Shown here: positions 1 through 7,096 of the stretch, piece by piece
Layout: each line of letters opens with the position of its first letter
How positions within the stretch are numbered: position 1 is the stretch's first letter
Assembly (NCBI GenBank): GCA_002473085.1
Contig: DKTP01000104.1
Location: 10,582-22,595 of the forward strand
DNA: 12,014 nt
Source: Anaerolineales bacterium UBA7227
Lineage (GTDB): Bacteria; Chloroflexota; Anaerolineae; Anaerolineales; Villigracilaceae
Reading direction: 5' to 3'
The notes under the pieces: generated by a model
Seen by the model: only the letters and a program-made list of their open reading frames with translations
Databases searched by the model: none
Told to the model about the DNA's origin: nothing
Position numbers and translations under genes: made by a program

Positions 1-95
1 GGGGATTGAAATCCCGCCTCAGCGCTTGAAAGTCCTTCAGACCACAGCGCCAGTCCCGAAGGGACTTCCACGAACTGAGCAGGGATTTTATCTCG
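1..95. repeat. Nested palindromic repeat element at left edge
   Basis: This non-coding block is an imperfect long inverted repeat that contains smaller hairpins. Bases 2-6 (GGGAT) pair with 11-15 (ATCCC) around TGAA, and 52-57 (AGTCCC) pair with 61-66 (GGGACT) around GAA. On a larger scale the left arm (about 4-36) resembles the reverse complement of the right arm (about 60-93); for example AAATCCCGCCTCAG near 9-22 matches the complement of CTGAGCAGGGATTTT near 75-89. The layout is that of a dispersed REP-like or small palindromic element rather than a gene. It may continue beyond the window edge. I see no ORF, tRNA or transposase in it. Confidence 0.55.
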
Positions 96-130
96 CTTAT
101 CTTAACCGCAAAGCGCGCAAAGAGACCAAA

Positions 131-161
131 TAAATCCGTGTTCTTCCGCGTAATCCGCGTA
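131..161. repeat. Period-9 TCCGYGT intergenic repeat, copy 1
   Basis: Three TCCG cores start at 135, 145 and 154 (spacing 10 and 9) and the block ends in GTACC. A further ATCCGC lies at 173-178, close to the acsD ribosome binding site. The same pattern recurs at 9144-9163, 10088-10108 and 11141-11180, always between genes. Just upstream (about 104-122) is a second repetitive phrase, AACCGCAAAG followed by GCGCAAAG. The function is unknown. Confidence 0.55.
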
Positions 162-192
162 CCAGGAAACTGATCCGCAAAGGAGAAATACC

Positions 193-1137
193 ATGCCGCT
201 CGAAATCCCAAAGGACAAATGGCCCGGAAGCGTGCGCGCCATTACCATCGGCGCGACCAGCGCGGAGGGCGGAACGCGCGCCAAAGCCGTCACCGTCGGC
301 GGACAGACAACACTGCCCTACCTGCACTTCGAAGCGCCCACGCCTAACCAGCCCGTCATTGCGGTCGAGATCAAATCGCGCAAGCCCGATGACTGGTCCG
401 CGCTGTTGACGGAACCCTGGGGCGACGTGATGGACGATCCCGCCGCGTGGGCGAAAAAAGCCGAAGAAGCGGGAGCCGGCCTCCTCGTCCTGGGGTTGAC
501 GCTGGCCGATTCTCCCGAAGACGCGGTCAAAGCCGTCAAGTCGGTCCTCGCCGCGAGCGGGCTGCCTCTTGTCGTCTGGGGGCCGGGACAGGCCGAAAAG
601 GACAACGAACTTCTCGTCCCGGTGGCGGAGGCCGCCAAGGGAGAACGTCTCGTCCTGGGCATCTGCGAAGACAAGAACTACCACACCATCGTCGCCACCG
701 CCATGGCAAATGGTCATCTCGTGCAGGCGCGCACGCCGATGGACGTGAACCTGTCGAAGCAGTTGAACATCCTCATCAGCGATATGGGCATGCCCAAAGA
801 CCGCATCATCATGGACCCGACGACTGGCGCGCTCGGTTACGGAATCGAATACGGCTACTCGGTGATGGAGCGCCTGCGCCTCGCCGCGCTGCAGGGCGAC
901 GCCATGACCCAATTCCCGATGCTCGTCACGCCTGGCTACGAAGCCTGGAAGACGAAGGAAGCCAAAGTCGGCGAAGGCGTCCCCGAAACCTGGGGCGATT
1001 GGAAAACCCGCGCCGTCAACTGGGAGACCTACACCGCGCTGGCGCTGATCGAATCGGGCGCGGACATCGTCGTGCTGCGACATCCCGAGTCGGTGGCGCG
1101 AGTGAAAGCCGCGATTGCGGAGTTGGTCACTGCGTGA
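193..1137 (+). CDS. acsD: Corrinoid iron-sulfur protein small subunit (AcsD/CdhD, delta)
   Basis: This is the small subunit of the corrinoid/iron-sulfur protein, which pairs with AcsC and carries a methyl group on cobalt from AcsE to acetyl-CoA synthase in the Wood-Ljungdahl pathway. The 314-residue protein is close to the family's usual length (a little over 300) and has a TIM-barrel-like composition with no signal peptide. The strongest signature is the stretch DPTTGALGYGIEYGYS near residues 216-231, typical of AcsD/CdhD, followed by MERLRLAAL. ATG at 193 is preceded by AGGAG at 181-185 with 7 bases of spacing. It is the first gene of a same-strand run acsD-acsC-acsV-acsE-metVF. No gene precedes it in the 192 bases visible, so a transcript could start there, although no clear promoter was recognised. 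Confidence 0.95.
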   Translation: MPLEIPKDKWPGSVRAITIGATSAEGGTRAKAVTVGGQTTLPYLHFEAPTPNQPVIAVEIKSRKPDDWSALLTEPWGDVMDDPAAWAKKAEEAGAGLLVLGLTLADSPEDAVKAVKSVLAASGLPLVVWGPGQAEKDNELLVPVAEAAKGERLVLGICEDKNYHTIVATAMANGHLVQARTPMDVNLSKQLNILISDMGMPKDRIIMDPTTGALGYGIEYGYSVMERLRLAALQGDAMTQFPMLVTPGYEAWKTKEAKVGEGVPETWGDWKTRAVNWETYTALALIESGADIVVLRHPESVARVKAAIAELVTA

Positions 1138-1170
1138 TTGGTAATTAGTAATTGGTAATTACCAATTACA
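1138..1170. repeat. Heptad repeat with 22-bp perfect palindrome, acsD-acsC gap
   Basis: Directly after the acsD stop come 7-bp units TTGGTAA, TTAGTAA, TTGGTAA and TTACCAA, then a partial unit. Bases 1148-1169 form a perfect 22-bp palindrome (left half GTAATTGGTAA), which could fold as a 9-bp stem with an AATT loop. The acsC ribosome binding site (AGGAG, 1171-1175) begins two bases after the palindrome. The element fills essentially the whole gap between the two subunit genes. Confidence 0.8.
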
Positions 1171-1180
1171 AGGAGTTAAC

Positions 1181-2491
1181 ATGGCTCTCTCAGGAATCCA
1201 AATCTACAAACTTCTCCCGCAGACCAACTGTAAGGAATGCGGCTTCCCCACCTGCCTCGCCTTCGCGATGAAACTCGCCGCCAAGCAGGTCGAACTTTCC
1301 TCCTGTCCCTACGTCAGCGAAGAATCCAAAAGGCAGCTGGCCGAGTCCGCCGCGCCGCCCATCCGCCTCGTGGCGCTCAAGGGCGCAGGCGCCGAAGTCA
1401 AGGCAGGCAACGAAGTGGTCATGTTCCGCCACGAGAAGACTTTCTACAACAAGCCTGGCCTCTTCATTCACGTCAAAGCCAGCGATCCCGATCTCGCCGC
1501 CAAAGTGGCCGCGGCCGACGCGTACAAGGTCAACTACGTGGGCATGGACTTCACCGTGGACGGCTTCGCGCTCGTGCTGGACTCCGACGCGGCCGCCGCC
1601 ATCCAGACCGTGCGCGGCGCGACCAAACGTCCGCTCATCCTCATCGGTGACGCGGCGGCGCTTCAGGCTGGACTTTCGGCCTGCGGAGGCGAGACCCCGC
1701 TGCTCTACGCCGCCGACGCGTCCAACGCCGAGGCGCTCGCGGAGCTCGCCAAGGGCAAAGCCGCCCTGACCGTCAAAGCCGACTCGCTGGAAGCCCTCGC
1801 CGACCTGACTCAGAAAATCCAAGCGAAGGGCGTCGAAGACATGGTTCTCGACCTCGGCGGGAAGAACCTGTCCGAGTGGCTGACGCGCTCTACGCAGGTA
1901 CGCCGTCTCGCCCTCAAAGCCAACTTCCGCGCGCTGGGTTATCCCGTCATCGCTTTCCCCTGCGACGCGCAAGATGAAGGCATCGCCGCCGCGCAAGCCA
2001 TCGCCAAGTACGCGGGCTTCATCGTTTTGAGCGAGTTCAAACCCGAACTGCTCTACCCGTTGCTTGTGTTGCGCGAAAACATCTACACCGATCCGCAGAA
2101 ACCGATCCAGGTTCAGCCGGGCGTCTACGAGATCAACCAGCCCAAACCCGAAAGTCCCGTGCTGGTCACGACCAACTTCAGCATCACCTACTTCTCGGTG
2201 GCGAACGAGGTCGAAGGCAGCGGACTTCCTGCCTGGCTCGTCGTGACGGACGCGGAGGGTATGTCCGTGCTGACGGCGTGGGCGGCGGGAAAATTCGACG
2301 CGGAGCGGATCGCCAAAGCCATCAAAGGCTTCGACGTAGCCAGCAAAGTCTCGAAAAAGCGCGTCGTCCTGCCCGGACACGTGGCTGTCCTCTCCGGCGA
2401 ACTCGAAGCGGAACTCCCCGATTGGGAAATCCGCGTCGGCCCGCGCGAGGCGGTGGACCTGCCGGCGTTCATGAAACAGGCGCTCAATTAG
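1181..2491 (+). CDS. acsC: Corrinoid iron-sulfur protein large subunit (AcsC/CdhE, gamma)
   Basis: This is the large subunit of the corrinoid/iron-sulfur protein; it binds the cobamide and one [4Fe-4S] cluster and receives the methyl group from AcsE. The 436-residue length fits the family. The N-terminal cluster motif is plain: Cys17, Cys20, Cys25 and Cys42 in NCKECGFPTC followed by a later SCPY (CX2CX4CX16C). The middle is a TIM-barrel domain. The C-terminal roughly 110 residues are the cobalamin-binding domain, with SITYFSVANEVEGS, SVLTAWAAGKF, VAVLSGELE and RVGPREA, all characteristic. ATG at 1181 follows AGGAG at 1171-1175 with 5 bases of spacing. It lies 43 bases after acsD, matching the expected AcsC-AcsD heterodimer, and 53 bases before acsV. 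Confidence 0.96.
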   Translation: MALSGIQIYKLLPQTNCKECGFPTCLAFAMKLAAKQVELSSCPYVSEESKRQLAESAAPPIRLVALKGAGAEVKAGNEVVMFRHEKTFYNKPGLFIHVKASDPDLAAKVAAADAYKVNYVGMDFTVDGFALVLDSDAAAAIQTVRGATKRPLILIGDAAALQAGLSACGGETPLLYAADASNAEALAELAKGKAALTVKADSLEALADLTQKIQAKGVEDMVLDLGGKNLSEWLTRSTQVRRLALKANFRALGYPVIAFPCDAQDEGIAAAQAIAKYAGFIVLSEFKPELLYPLLVLRENIYTDPQKPIQVQPGVYEINQPKPESPVLVTTNFSITYFSVANEVEGSGLPAWLVVTDAEGMSVLTAWAAGKFDAERIAKAIKGFDVASKVSKKRVVLPGHVAVLSGELEAELPDWEIRVGPREAVDLPAFMKQALN

Positions 2492-2496
2492 TAATT

Positions 2497-2541
2497 GGAG
2501 ATTGGAGACTGGTAATTGCCAATCTCTAATCTCCAATCTCT
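2497..2541. repeat. Heptad repeat followed by its inverted copy, acsC-acsV gap
   Basis: Units GGAGATT, GGAGACT and GGTAATT (2497-2517) are followed by complementary units AATCTCT, AATCTCC and AATCTCT (2521-2541). Two mutually exclusive hairpins are possible: 2498-2508 with 2530-2540 (11 bp), or 2498-2505 with 2519-2526 (8 bp). The repeat ends 3 bases before the acsV ATG, and no Shine-Dalgarno sequence lies between them. Confidence 0.8.
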
Positions 2542-2544
2542 TTT

Positions 2545-4479
2545 ATGCAACACACCCTCACCTTCACCGGCGAAAACATCCACGCCACCGTCACCGTCCC
2601 CACCAACACGTTGTTGGCGGATGCCGCGTTGCAGGCTGGGATAGACATCGGCCAGCCCTGCGGCGGGCAGGGACGCTGCGGACGCTGCGCCGTGCAGGTG
2701 ACGGAGGGACAGGTCCGTCGTCGAAGCGCTCTGCGCCTCTCCCCCTCCGACGTGGAGGCGGGGTACGCGCTCGCCTGTCAAGCCGTAGTCGAGGGCGACG
2801 CGGTCATCTTCGTCCCGCCGCAGGAAAAGATCGAGCGGAGACTCACGACCGACCGCGTCGTCGCCGAAGTCGCCGTCCCTGCCGATTACGACTACGCCTC
2901 GGCGCAAACGGTCAGGCGTATCTCGCTCCAACTCACCCCGCCCAGCATGGACGACCAGACTGATGACTGGTCGCGGTTGCAGACGGCATTTCGATTGCAG
3001 CATGGGCTGGAGCCCGTTACGTGTTCCGTTGGCGTGTTGCGAAAGATCGGCGCAGTTCTCCGCGAGGGCGCGTGGAAGGTCACCGCCATCATTGAAACTC
3101 CCCGACCATCCGACCACGCGGCTATTCGACTACTCGACCTACAGCCAGGCCATGCAGACGAGTACGCTCCCCTCTGGGGCTGCGCGGTGGACATCGGGAC
3201 GACAACGGTCTCGCTCTGGCTGGTGGACTTGGCGACGGGCAAAGTCCACGCGCAGGTTGCGGAATACAACGGCCAGATCGCGCGCGGCGAGGACGTGATC
3301 TCGCGCATCATCTACGCCAGCAAGAACAACGGCGAGGAAGAGATGCGTCAACGGGCGCTGGACACGATCAACAACCTGCTCGAAACCGCCTGTAAACGCG
3401 TCAAACTGGACGAGGGGCGGGCGAGGCCCAACCAGATCGCGAAAGTGACCATCGCGGGCAACAGCACGATGATCCACCTCCTGCTGGGAATCCCCGCTGC
3501 AAGCATCCGCCTCTCGCCCTTCGTGACGGCGGTCAACCATCCGCCCGAAATGATTGCGCGCGAGGTCGGGCTGAACGTCCACCCCGAGGCGGCGGTGGAC
3601 TGTCTGCCCGGCGTCGCGAGTTACGTCGGCGCGGACATCACGGCGGGCGCGCTCTCGTCGGGGCTGGACGCCGCCGACAGCGTGACCCTGTTCATTGACG
3701 TCGGCACCAACGGCGAGATCGTGCTGGGCAACAAGGATTGGCTGGTGACCTGCGCCTGCTCAGCGGGCCCGGCTTTCGAGGGCGCGGGCGTGGTGGATGG
3801 GATGCGCGCCACGACAGGAGCCATCGAGGAAGTGTGGATCAACAACGACACGCTCGAGCCGACTTATCGCGTCATCGGCGGCGGTAAACCAAAAGGCATT
3901 TGCGGTTCAGGGTTGATCTCCCTGCTTTCGGAGGCATTTATAACGGGAGTCGTCGACAAGGGAGGAAACGTCAACCTGGCCGCGCCCACTCCGAGGGTCC
4001 GCGAGGGGGCGCACGGCGGGGAGTACGTCGTCGCCTGGGGCGCGGAAACCGCGTCGGGCGCGGACATCGTCCTCACGCGCGTCGACATTGATAATCTGCT
4101 GCGCGCCAAAGCCGCCGTCTACGCGGGGTTCACCGTGCTTGCCGGCATGGTGGGCATCCCGCTCGAAAGCGTGGACCGGACGCTGGTGGGCGGGTCGTTT
4201 GGAAAATATATCAACGTGGAGAAGGCCATCCAGATCGGTCTGCTGCCCGACATGGACTGGTCGCGCTTCGAGTTTCTCGGAAATACTTCGGTAAAGGGCG
4301 CGTACCTGGCGCTGCTCGACGCGCGCAAGCGCGAGGCCGTCGCCGCCATCGCGAAGCGCATGACTTACATTGAACTCTCCGCGGACAATAGTTTCTATGA
4401 AGCGTTCACGTCCGCGTTGTTTCTGCCGCACACGGATATCCGCAGGTTTCCGAGTGTAGCCGAGGCCCTGAAAAAATAG
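2545..4479 (+). CDS. acsV: Reductive activator of the corrinoid iron-sulfur protein (RACo, AcsV)
   Basis: RACo proteins use ATP to drive electrons onto corrinoid iron-sulfur protein whose cobalt has been oxidised to inactive Co(II), restoring the methyl-accepting Co(I). The 644-residue protein shows the full architecture. An N-terminal plant-type [2Fe-2S] ferredoxin domain carries Cys39, Cys45, Cys48 and Cys78 (QPCGGQGRCGRC, then ALAC). A linker/middle domain spans about 95-210. The C-terminal ASKHA ATPase domain has AVDIGTTTVSLWL (phosphate 1, about 214-226), IDVGTNGEI (384-392), GICGSG (451-456) and LVGGSFGKYIN (547-557). Its position between acsC and acsE fits the role. ATG at 2545 lacks a recognisable Shine-Dalgarno; the upstream bases are a folded repeat. 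MQHTLTF begins the ferredoxin strand directly, which supports this start. Codons around residues 185-200 coincide with an 8-bp-period repeat. Confidence 0.93.
   Translation: MQHTLTFTGENIHATVTVPTNTLLADAALQAGIDIGQPCGGQGRCGRCAVQVTEGQVRRRSALRLSPSDVEAGYALACQAVVEGDAVIFVPPQEKIERRLTTDRVVAEVAVPADYDYASAQTVRRISLQLTPPSMDDQTDDWSRLQTAFRLQHGLEPVTCSVGVLRKIGAVLREGAWKVTAIIETPRPSDHAAIRLLDLQPGHADEYAPLWGCAVDIGTTTVSLWLVDLATGKVHAQVAEYNGQIARGEDVISRIIYASKNNGEEEMRQRALDTINNLLETACKRVKLDEGRARPNQIAKVTIAGNSTMIHLLLGIPAASIRLSPFVTAVNHPPEMIAREVGLNVHPEAAVDCLPGVASYVGADITAGALSSGLDAADSVTLFIDVGTNGEIVLGNKDWLVTCACSAGPAFEGAGVVDGMRATTGAIEEVWINNDTLEPTYRVIGGGKPKGICGSGLISLLSEAFITGVVDKGGNVNLAAPTPRVREGAHGGEYVVAWGAETASGADIVLTRVDIDNLLRAKAAVYAGFTVLAGMVGIPLESVDRTLVGGSFGKYINVEKAIQIGLLPDMDWSRFEFLGNTSVKGAYLALLDARKREAVAAIAKRMTYIELSADNSFYEAFTSALFLPHTDIRRFPSVAEALKK
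3097..3144. repeat. Period-8 repeat inside acsV
   Basis: Successive 8-bp units ACTCCCCG, ACCATCCG, ACCACGCG, GCTATTCG and ACTACTCG, plus a weaker sixth unit, run through codons for about residues 185-200 of AcsV (around RPSDHAAIRLLDLQ). The run lies in the segment just before the ATPase domain. It resembles low-complexity intergenic repeats and stays in frame, so it may be repeat DNA absorbed into a tolerant linker. The units are degenerate, so coincidence is possible. Confidence 0.4.
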
Positions 4480-4529
4480 ACGCGCAGGGCCGCGCATGGG
4501 TTTCGTCCGTTCAAGAAATTGGAGGAAGC

Positions 4530-5453
4530 ATGTATATCATCGGCGAAAACATCCACATTATTTCGGAAAAAGTGAAAGAGGCCCTGGCCGCAAGGGATCG
4601 TGAGTTCTTCATGGACCTGGCCGTCAAGCAAGTGGAAGCGGGCGCGAAGGCAATTGACCTCAACCTCGGTCCACGCAAAAAGGATTTTGCGGAGGTCTGG
4701 CCGTGGCTGGTTGAGACAGTGGAGACCGTCGTGGACGTGCCGCTTTCGATTGACACCACCAACACAGACGGGATGGAGGCGGCGCTTCAATCGGTCAAGA
4801 AAGCGCAGCCGATTCTCAACTCCACCTCGGCGGAACCGGAGCGCCTGGAGAAAGTTCCCGCGCTGGCGAAGAAATACGGCGCGAAGGTCATCGCGTTGAC
4901 GATGGGGACGAGCGGCATCCCCGTGGAAGCGGACGCGCGCGTCAACATCGCCGTCGAGACGCTGATCCCTCACTTGATGGAGATCGGCTTCAACATGGAC
5001 GACCTCATCATTGACCCGCTCGTGCTGACCGTTTCGGGCTGCCAGCAATACTGTCCGCACCTGATCGAGACCGTGCGTATGTTGCAGTATGCGTGGGATC
5101 CCGCGCCGAAGATTTCCGTCGGGCTGAGCAACGTCTCGAACGCGGTGCCGAACGAGAATCGCCCGCTCGTCAACCGCGTCTATCTCGCCATGCTGATGGG
5201 CGTCGGCTTGCAGATGATGATCGCCAATCCGCTCGACCAGAAGCAGAACGACGTCATCCGCTGGGTCGAAACGAAGGACATATCGTCGCCGCTCGCGCGC
5301 GTCTACAACAGGATCGCTGAACGCGCGTCCAACAGCGAAGAGCCGCAGATGGATGACTTCGACATGAGCGATCCCGAACAGGCCGCCATCTGGAAGACGA
5401 CGCAGATCCTGCTGGACAAGGTCATCTATGCGGATGCGTATCTGAATAATTAG
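4530..5453 (+). CDS. acsE: Methyltetrahydrofolate:corrinoid iron-sulfur protein methyltransferase (MeTr)
   Basis: AcsE transfers the N5-methyl group of methyl-tetrahydrofolate to Co(I) of the AcsCD protein. It is a pterin-binding TIM barrel of the family that also includes dihydropteroate synthase and the MetH folate domain. Visible motifs are AIDLNLGP (41-48), SIDTTNTDGMEAAL (73-86, with Asp75), NSTSAE (97-102, with Asn97), DLIIDPL (158-164) and GLSNVSNAVPNENRPLVNRVYL (begins at 198; Asn201 is the likely pterin-contacting Asn). Placing these as ligands rests on similarity to the acetogen enzyme. At 307 residues it is roughly 45 longer than the Moorella enzyme as I recall it; the excess is C-terminal (about 263-307), acidic then helical (EPQMDDFDMSDPEQAAIW). 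ATG at 4530 follows GGAGG at 4521-4525 with 4 bases of spacing. Confidence 0.95.
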   Translation: MYIIGENIHIISEKVKEALAARDREFFMDLAVKQVEAGAKAIDLNLGPRKKDFAEVWPWLVETVETVVDVPLSIDTTNTDGMEAALQSVKKAQPILNSTSAEPERLEKVPALAKKYGAKVIALTMGTSGIPVEADARVNIAVETLIPHLMEIGFNMDDLIIDPLVLTVSGCQQYCPHLIETVRMLQYAWDPAPKISVGLSNVSNAVPNENRPLVNRVYLAMLMGVGLQMMIANPLDQKQNDVIRWVETKDISSPLARVYNRIAERASNSEEPQMDDFDMSDPEQAAIWKTTQILLDKVIYADAYLNN

Positions 5454-5458
5454 GAAGT

Positions 5459-5514
5459 AGAGAACAGAGAACAGAGAGCAGAGAGCAGTAAATAGAACGC
5501 GACGACTGCTCTCT
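5459..5514. repeat. Heptad repeat with hairpin, acsE-metVF gap
   Basis: Four tandem 7-bp units lie at 5459-5486: AGAGAAC twice, then AGAGAGC twice. Bases 5480-5489 (AGAGAGCAGT) are perfectly complementary to 5505-5514, giving a 10-bp stem with a 15-base loop. Looser C/T-rich units with the same period continue to about 5542, just before the metVF ribosome binding site. No run of T follows the stem, so it is not an obvious intrinsic terminator. Confidence 0.75.
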
Positions 5515-5555
5515 AATCATCCGCTCCCTACTCTCTTCACTCGAAGGAGCCACCC

Positions 5556-7034
5556 ATGCCCATCTTCACCCCCGGTCGACGCTGGCAGCCCGCCTATTCC
5601 CCGTTCAAGAAGGACGCATTCGCCAATCGCGTTTTAGAAAATATCGAATACGCGATCAAGGGGCCGCTCTTCGGCTGCCGCATGTGCGGCAACTGCATGT
5701 TGCAGGAGACGGCTTTCATCTGCCCGATGGAATGTCCGAAAGGGCTTCGCAACGGACCCTGCGGCGGCTCCACGCCCGAACATTGCTATGTGGACAAGAC
5801 GCGTCCGTGCATCTGGTACAAGATCTACGAGCGCTCCTTTAATATGGGCCGCGAGGAGAAACTGCTCGAAGTCCTGCCGCCGCTGGACTGGGAAAAGGTC
5901 GGAACGGAAACCTGGGGCGACGTGTTTGCCGAGGTCCGAAAAATGGGCGTGGGCAAATTCTTCGGCGGCATTCTCTTTAAATCCGCTCGGGAGCGCTACA
6001 AAACCTGGGACGTCGTCTTCACCAACATCCGCCAGCCCGATTGGTGGCGGGGAGACGCGGAGTACCATGCCCCGGCCTACTCTGAACCCGTTTCGGATCT
6101 GGAAAGACGGCTCAAAGCCGGGGAGTTCGTGGTGGCCTGCGAGATCGCGCCGCCGTTGAGCATGTCCACCAAAAAATTGATCGAGAATATCAACCTGGTC
6201 AAGCCGTATGTGACCGCCATCAACTTCACCGACAACGCCTCCGCCACGCCGCGCATGACCTCCTGGGCCTGCTCGAAGATCGCCATTGAGAACGGCACGG
6301 AGCCGGTGATGCAGATCGCGGCGCGCGACCGGACGCGCGCCAGCCTGCAAGCCGAGATCCTCGGCGCGACCGCGCTGGGAGTCCGCAACGTGCTGTGCGT
6401 GACCGGCGACAGCCCCGTGTTAGCGCCTCATCCGCGCGGCCGCATGGACATCAACGACCTCGACGCCGTCCAGATGCTCTGGATCCTGCGTCGGATGCGC
6501 GACGAAGGACGCTACCTCGACGGGCGCGAGATCAAATTCCCGCCCAGGTTCTTCCTCGGCGCGGCCGCCTCCCCGTTCGCCAGCGAGCCGAAGTTCCAGG
6601 CGCTGCGCGAGCATAAGAAGGTCAACGCGGGCGCGCAGTTCTTCCAGACCAATCTCGTCTACGATATGGAGCGATTCGAGATCTGGCTGAACGAACTCGC
6701 CAAACGCGGCATCCTCGACAAAGTCTACATCATGGTGGGAATCACGCCGCTCAAGAGCCTGAAGATGACCCAGTACATGACGCAGGTGCCGGGCGTGTTC
6801 ATCCCGCCCGCCATCCTGAAGCGGATGGAAGAAGCCGACAAGGCCGGCGCCGCACAGGAAGAGGGCGCGCAGATTGCCCTGGAATTGGCGCGCAAGATCA
6901 AGGGTTACGAAGCGCAGGGCGTCCACGGGCTGCACATCATGCCGGTGGGATGGGAGGACATCGTCCCGCGCATCGTCAAAGAGGCGGGGCTGCTACCAGA
7001 CGGCATTACCGAGCCTGCCAAGGTTGTCGTCTGA
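5556..7034 (+). CDS. Fused MetV-MetF methylenetetrahydrofolate reductase
   Basis: This 492-residue protein joins two polypeptides that are separate in classical acetogens. Residues about 1-160 are the MetV-type cysteine-rich domain (often labelled MTHFR C-terminal domain): Cys41, 44, 47, 56, 60, 69, 77 and 85 in GCRMCGNC, ICPMEC, GPCGG and later Cys residues, well suited to bind Fe-S or Zn. Residues about 185-485 are the flavin-dependent MetF barrel, with CEIAPP (195-200; Glu196 in the catalytic glutamate position), NFTDNASATPRM, QIAARDRTR (253-261), CVTGDSP (281-287), AQFFQTN (360-366) and GLHIMPVGW. The product would reduce methylene-THF to methyl-THF, the substrate of AcsE just upstream. 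ATG at 5556 follows AAGGAG at 5544-5549 with 6 bases of spacing. The electron donor cannot be told from sequence; no partner such as HdrABC or RnfC2 is visible here. Confidence 0.9.
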   Translation: MPIFTPGRRWQPAYSPFKKDAFANRVLENIEYAIKGPLFGCRMCGNCMLQETAFICPMECPKGLRNGPCGGSTPEHCYVDKTRPCIWYKIYERSFNMGREEKLLEVLPPLDWEKVGTETWGDVFAEVRKMGVGKFFGGILFKSARERYKTWDVVFTNIRQPDWWRGDAEYHAPAYSEPVSDLERRLKAGEFVVACEIAPPLSMSTKKLIENINLVKPYVTAINFTDNASATPRMTSWACSKIAIENGTEPVMQIAARDRTRASLQAEILGATALGVRNVLCVTGDSPVLAPHPRGRMDINDLDAVQMLWILRRMRDEGRYLDGREIKFPPRFFLGAAASPFASEPKFQALREHKKVNAGAQFFQTNLVYDMERFEIWLNELAKRGILDKVYIMVGITPLKSLKMTQYMTQVPGVFIPPAILKRMEEADKAGAAQEEGAQIALELARKIKGYEAQGVHGLHIMPVGWEDIVPRIVKEAGLLPDGITEPAKVVV

Positions 7035-7096
7035 TTCGAGCGCGAGAGGATTGCCAGGTAAAAATAGGCTTTTTGCAACTTTGCCAGATTCCCGCA

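Noticed and set aside
1..66. CRISPR repeat or array fragment
   Set aside because: The phrase GGGATTGAAATCCC resembles the end of some CRISPR repeats, but there is no second copy at 60-75 bp spacing and the block is explained better as a nested palindrome.
1..192. Cobalamin riboswitch upstream of acsD
   Set aside because: Considered because AcsCD binds a cobamide. I see no conserved B12-box-like sequence or the multi-stem fold expected, only the palindrome and repeat phrases.
1190..2536. Long open frame on the minus strand opposite acsC (448 codons)
   Set aside because: It is the antisense shadow of a GC-rich gene: composition is dominated by Arg/Gly/Val/Asp with no recognisable motif, while the sense strand encodes unmistakable AcsC.
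7035..7096. Intrinsic terminator between convergent metVF and the SUI1 gene
   Set aside because: AAAAA (7060-7064) can pair with TTTTT (7070-7074), but five A-T pairs with no GC stem is too weak; no other hairpin with a U-tract was found.
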